5,978 nt of DNA, taken from an uncultured Collinsella sp. GTDB lineage: Bacteria > Actinomycetota > Coriobacteriia > Coriobacteriales > Coriobacteriaceae. The stretch spans positions 1 through 5,978 of the forward strand of contig UQZH01000076.1 of NCBI GenBank assembly GCA_900545445.1, in the 5' to 3' direction. Under the pieces are notes generated by a model. That model made no database searches and was not told where the DNA came from. It was given only the letters and a program-made list of their open reading frames with translations. A program made the position numbers and the translations under genes. Of this stretch, positions 5,861-5,978 are shown piece after piece (the first letter of the stretch is position 1; every line of letters starts with the position of its first letter).

Positions 5861-5978
5861 ATGAAGGAAACCGAGAAGATCGAGATCATGCATTTCGACC
5901 AGGAGGGCTATCTCGAGGACGGTAAGAACGTCTACGAGACCGGCAAGAAGATGACCGCGCTCGCCGACAAGGTCGCCG
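5861..5978 (+). CDS. Probable second SIS-domain protein (fructoselysine-6-P deglycase-like), 5' part
   Basis: The first 39 codons are visible and the window ends inside the gene. The start ATG has AAAGGAGAG upstream, with AGGAG 6 nt before it. The N-terminus contains IMHFDQEGYLEDGKNVYETG and then KKMTALADKVA, a pattern I associate with the opening helix of FrlB/GfrF-like SIS proteins (short acidic-aromatic start, YLE-G, then a helix before the first SIS domain). No catalytic residues are visible yet, so the family call is from the N-terminal pattern only. The 60-nt gap without a terminator suggests one operon with the preceding SIS-domain gene. If confirmed, the pair would resemble loci with two deglycases of different substrate specificity. 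Confidence 0.6.
   Translation, partial: MKETEKIEIMHFDQEGYLEDGKNVYETGKKMTALADKVA

Noticed and set aside
1..5978. CRISPR array, tRNA/rRNA genes, insertion sequences or attachment sites
   Set aside because: No regularly spaced repeats, cloverleaf-like segments, transposase genes or terminal inverted repeats were seen anywhere in the window.

Overview
The window looks like chromosomal DNA from a high-GC Gram-positive bacterium. Codon third positions are rich in G and C, genes carry strong AGGAG-type ribosome binding sites, and an ordinary peptidoglycan gene (murB) sits next to sugar-metabolism regulators. The style fits an intestinal actinobacterium of the Coriobacteriia (Collinsella-like). That placement is an impression from sequence style and was not tested.

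Left part (1-2370). The last codons of an unidentified plus-strand gene run into a hairpin with a perfect 14-bp stem. This hairpin also serves as the end of the convergent minus-strand murB (UDP-N-acetylenolpyruvoylglucosamine reductase). murB is divergent from a complete LacI-family repressor gene, and the intergenic stretch between them carries a candidate promoter for each direction plus inverted repeats. The lacI-type gene ends before a short hairpin with a T run.

Middle part (2370-4491). A small gene of unknown function (162 aa) has its own extended -10 promoter. It is followed by two tandem GntR/HutC-subfamily regulators that overlap by 16 nt. Both have an N-terminal winged helix-turn-helix and a C-terminal UTRA effector domain.

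Right part (4492-5978). A 193-nt AT-rich regulatory region holds a perfect palindrome matching the HutC-type operator pattern GT-N-TA-N-AC. It also holds a 19-bp near-palindrome just before the ribosome binding site of the next gene, with an extra half-site 33 bp upstream. The gene it serves encodes a tandem-SIS-domain sugar-phosphate enzyme. It has the conserved Glu/His pair of the GlmS isomerase and Amadori-deglycase families but no glutaminase domain. After 60 nt a second gene begins and is cut by the window edge; its N-terminus looks like a second SIS-domain protein of the fructoselysine-6-phosphate deglycase type.

The working interpretation is a catabolic locus for an amino sugar or Amadori compound (for example fructoselysine or glucoselysine). 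Two UTRA regulators would sense sugar phosphates and control two SIS-domain enzymes, with a transporter probably beyond the right edge. The regulator families and SIS domains are read directly from the sequence; the substrate is inference.
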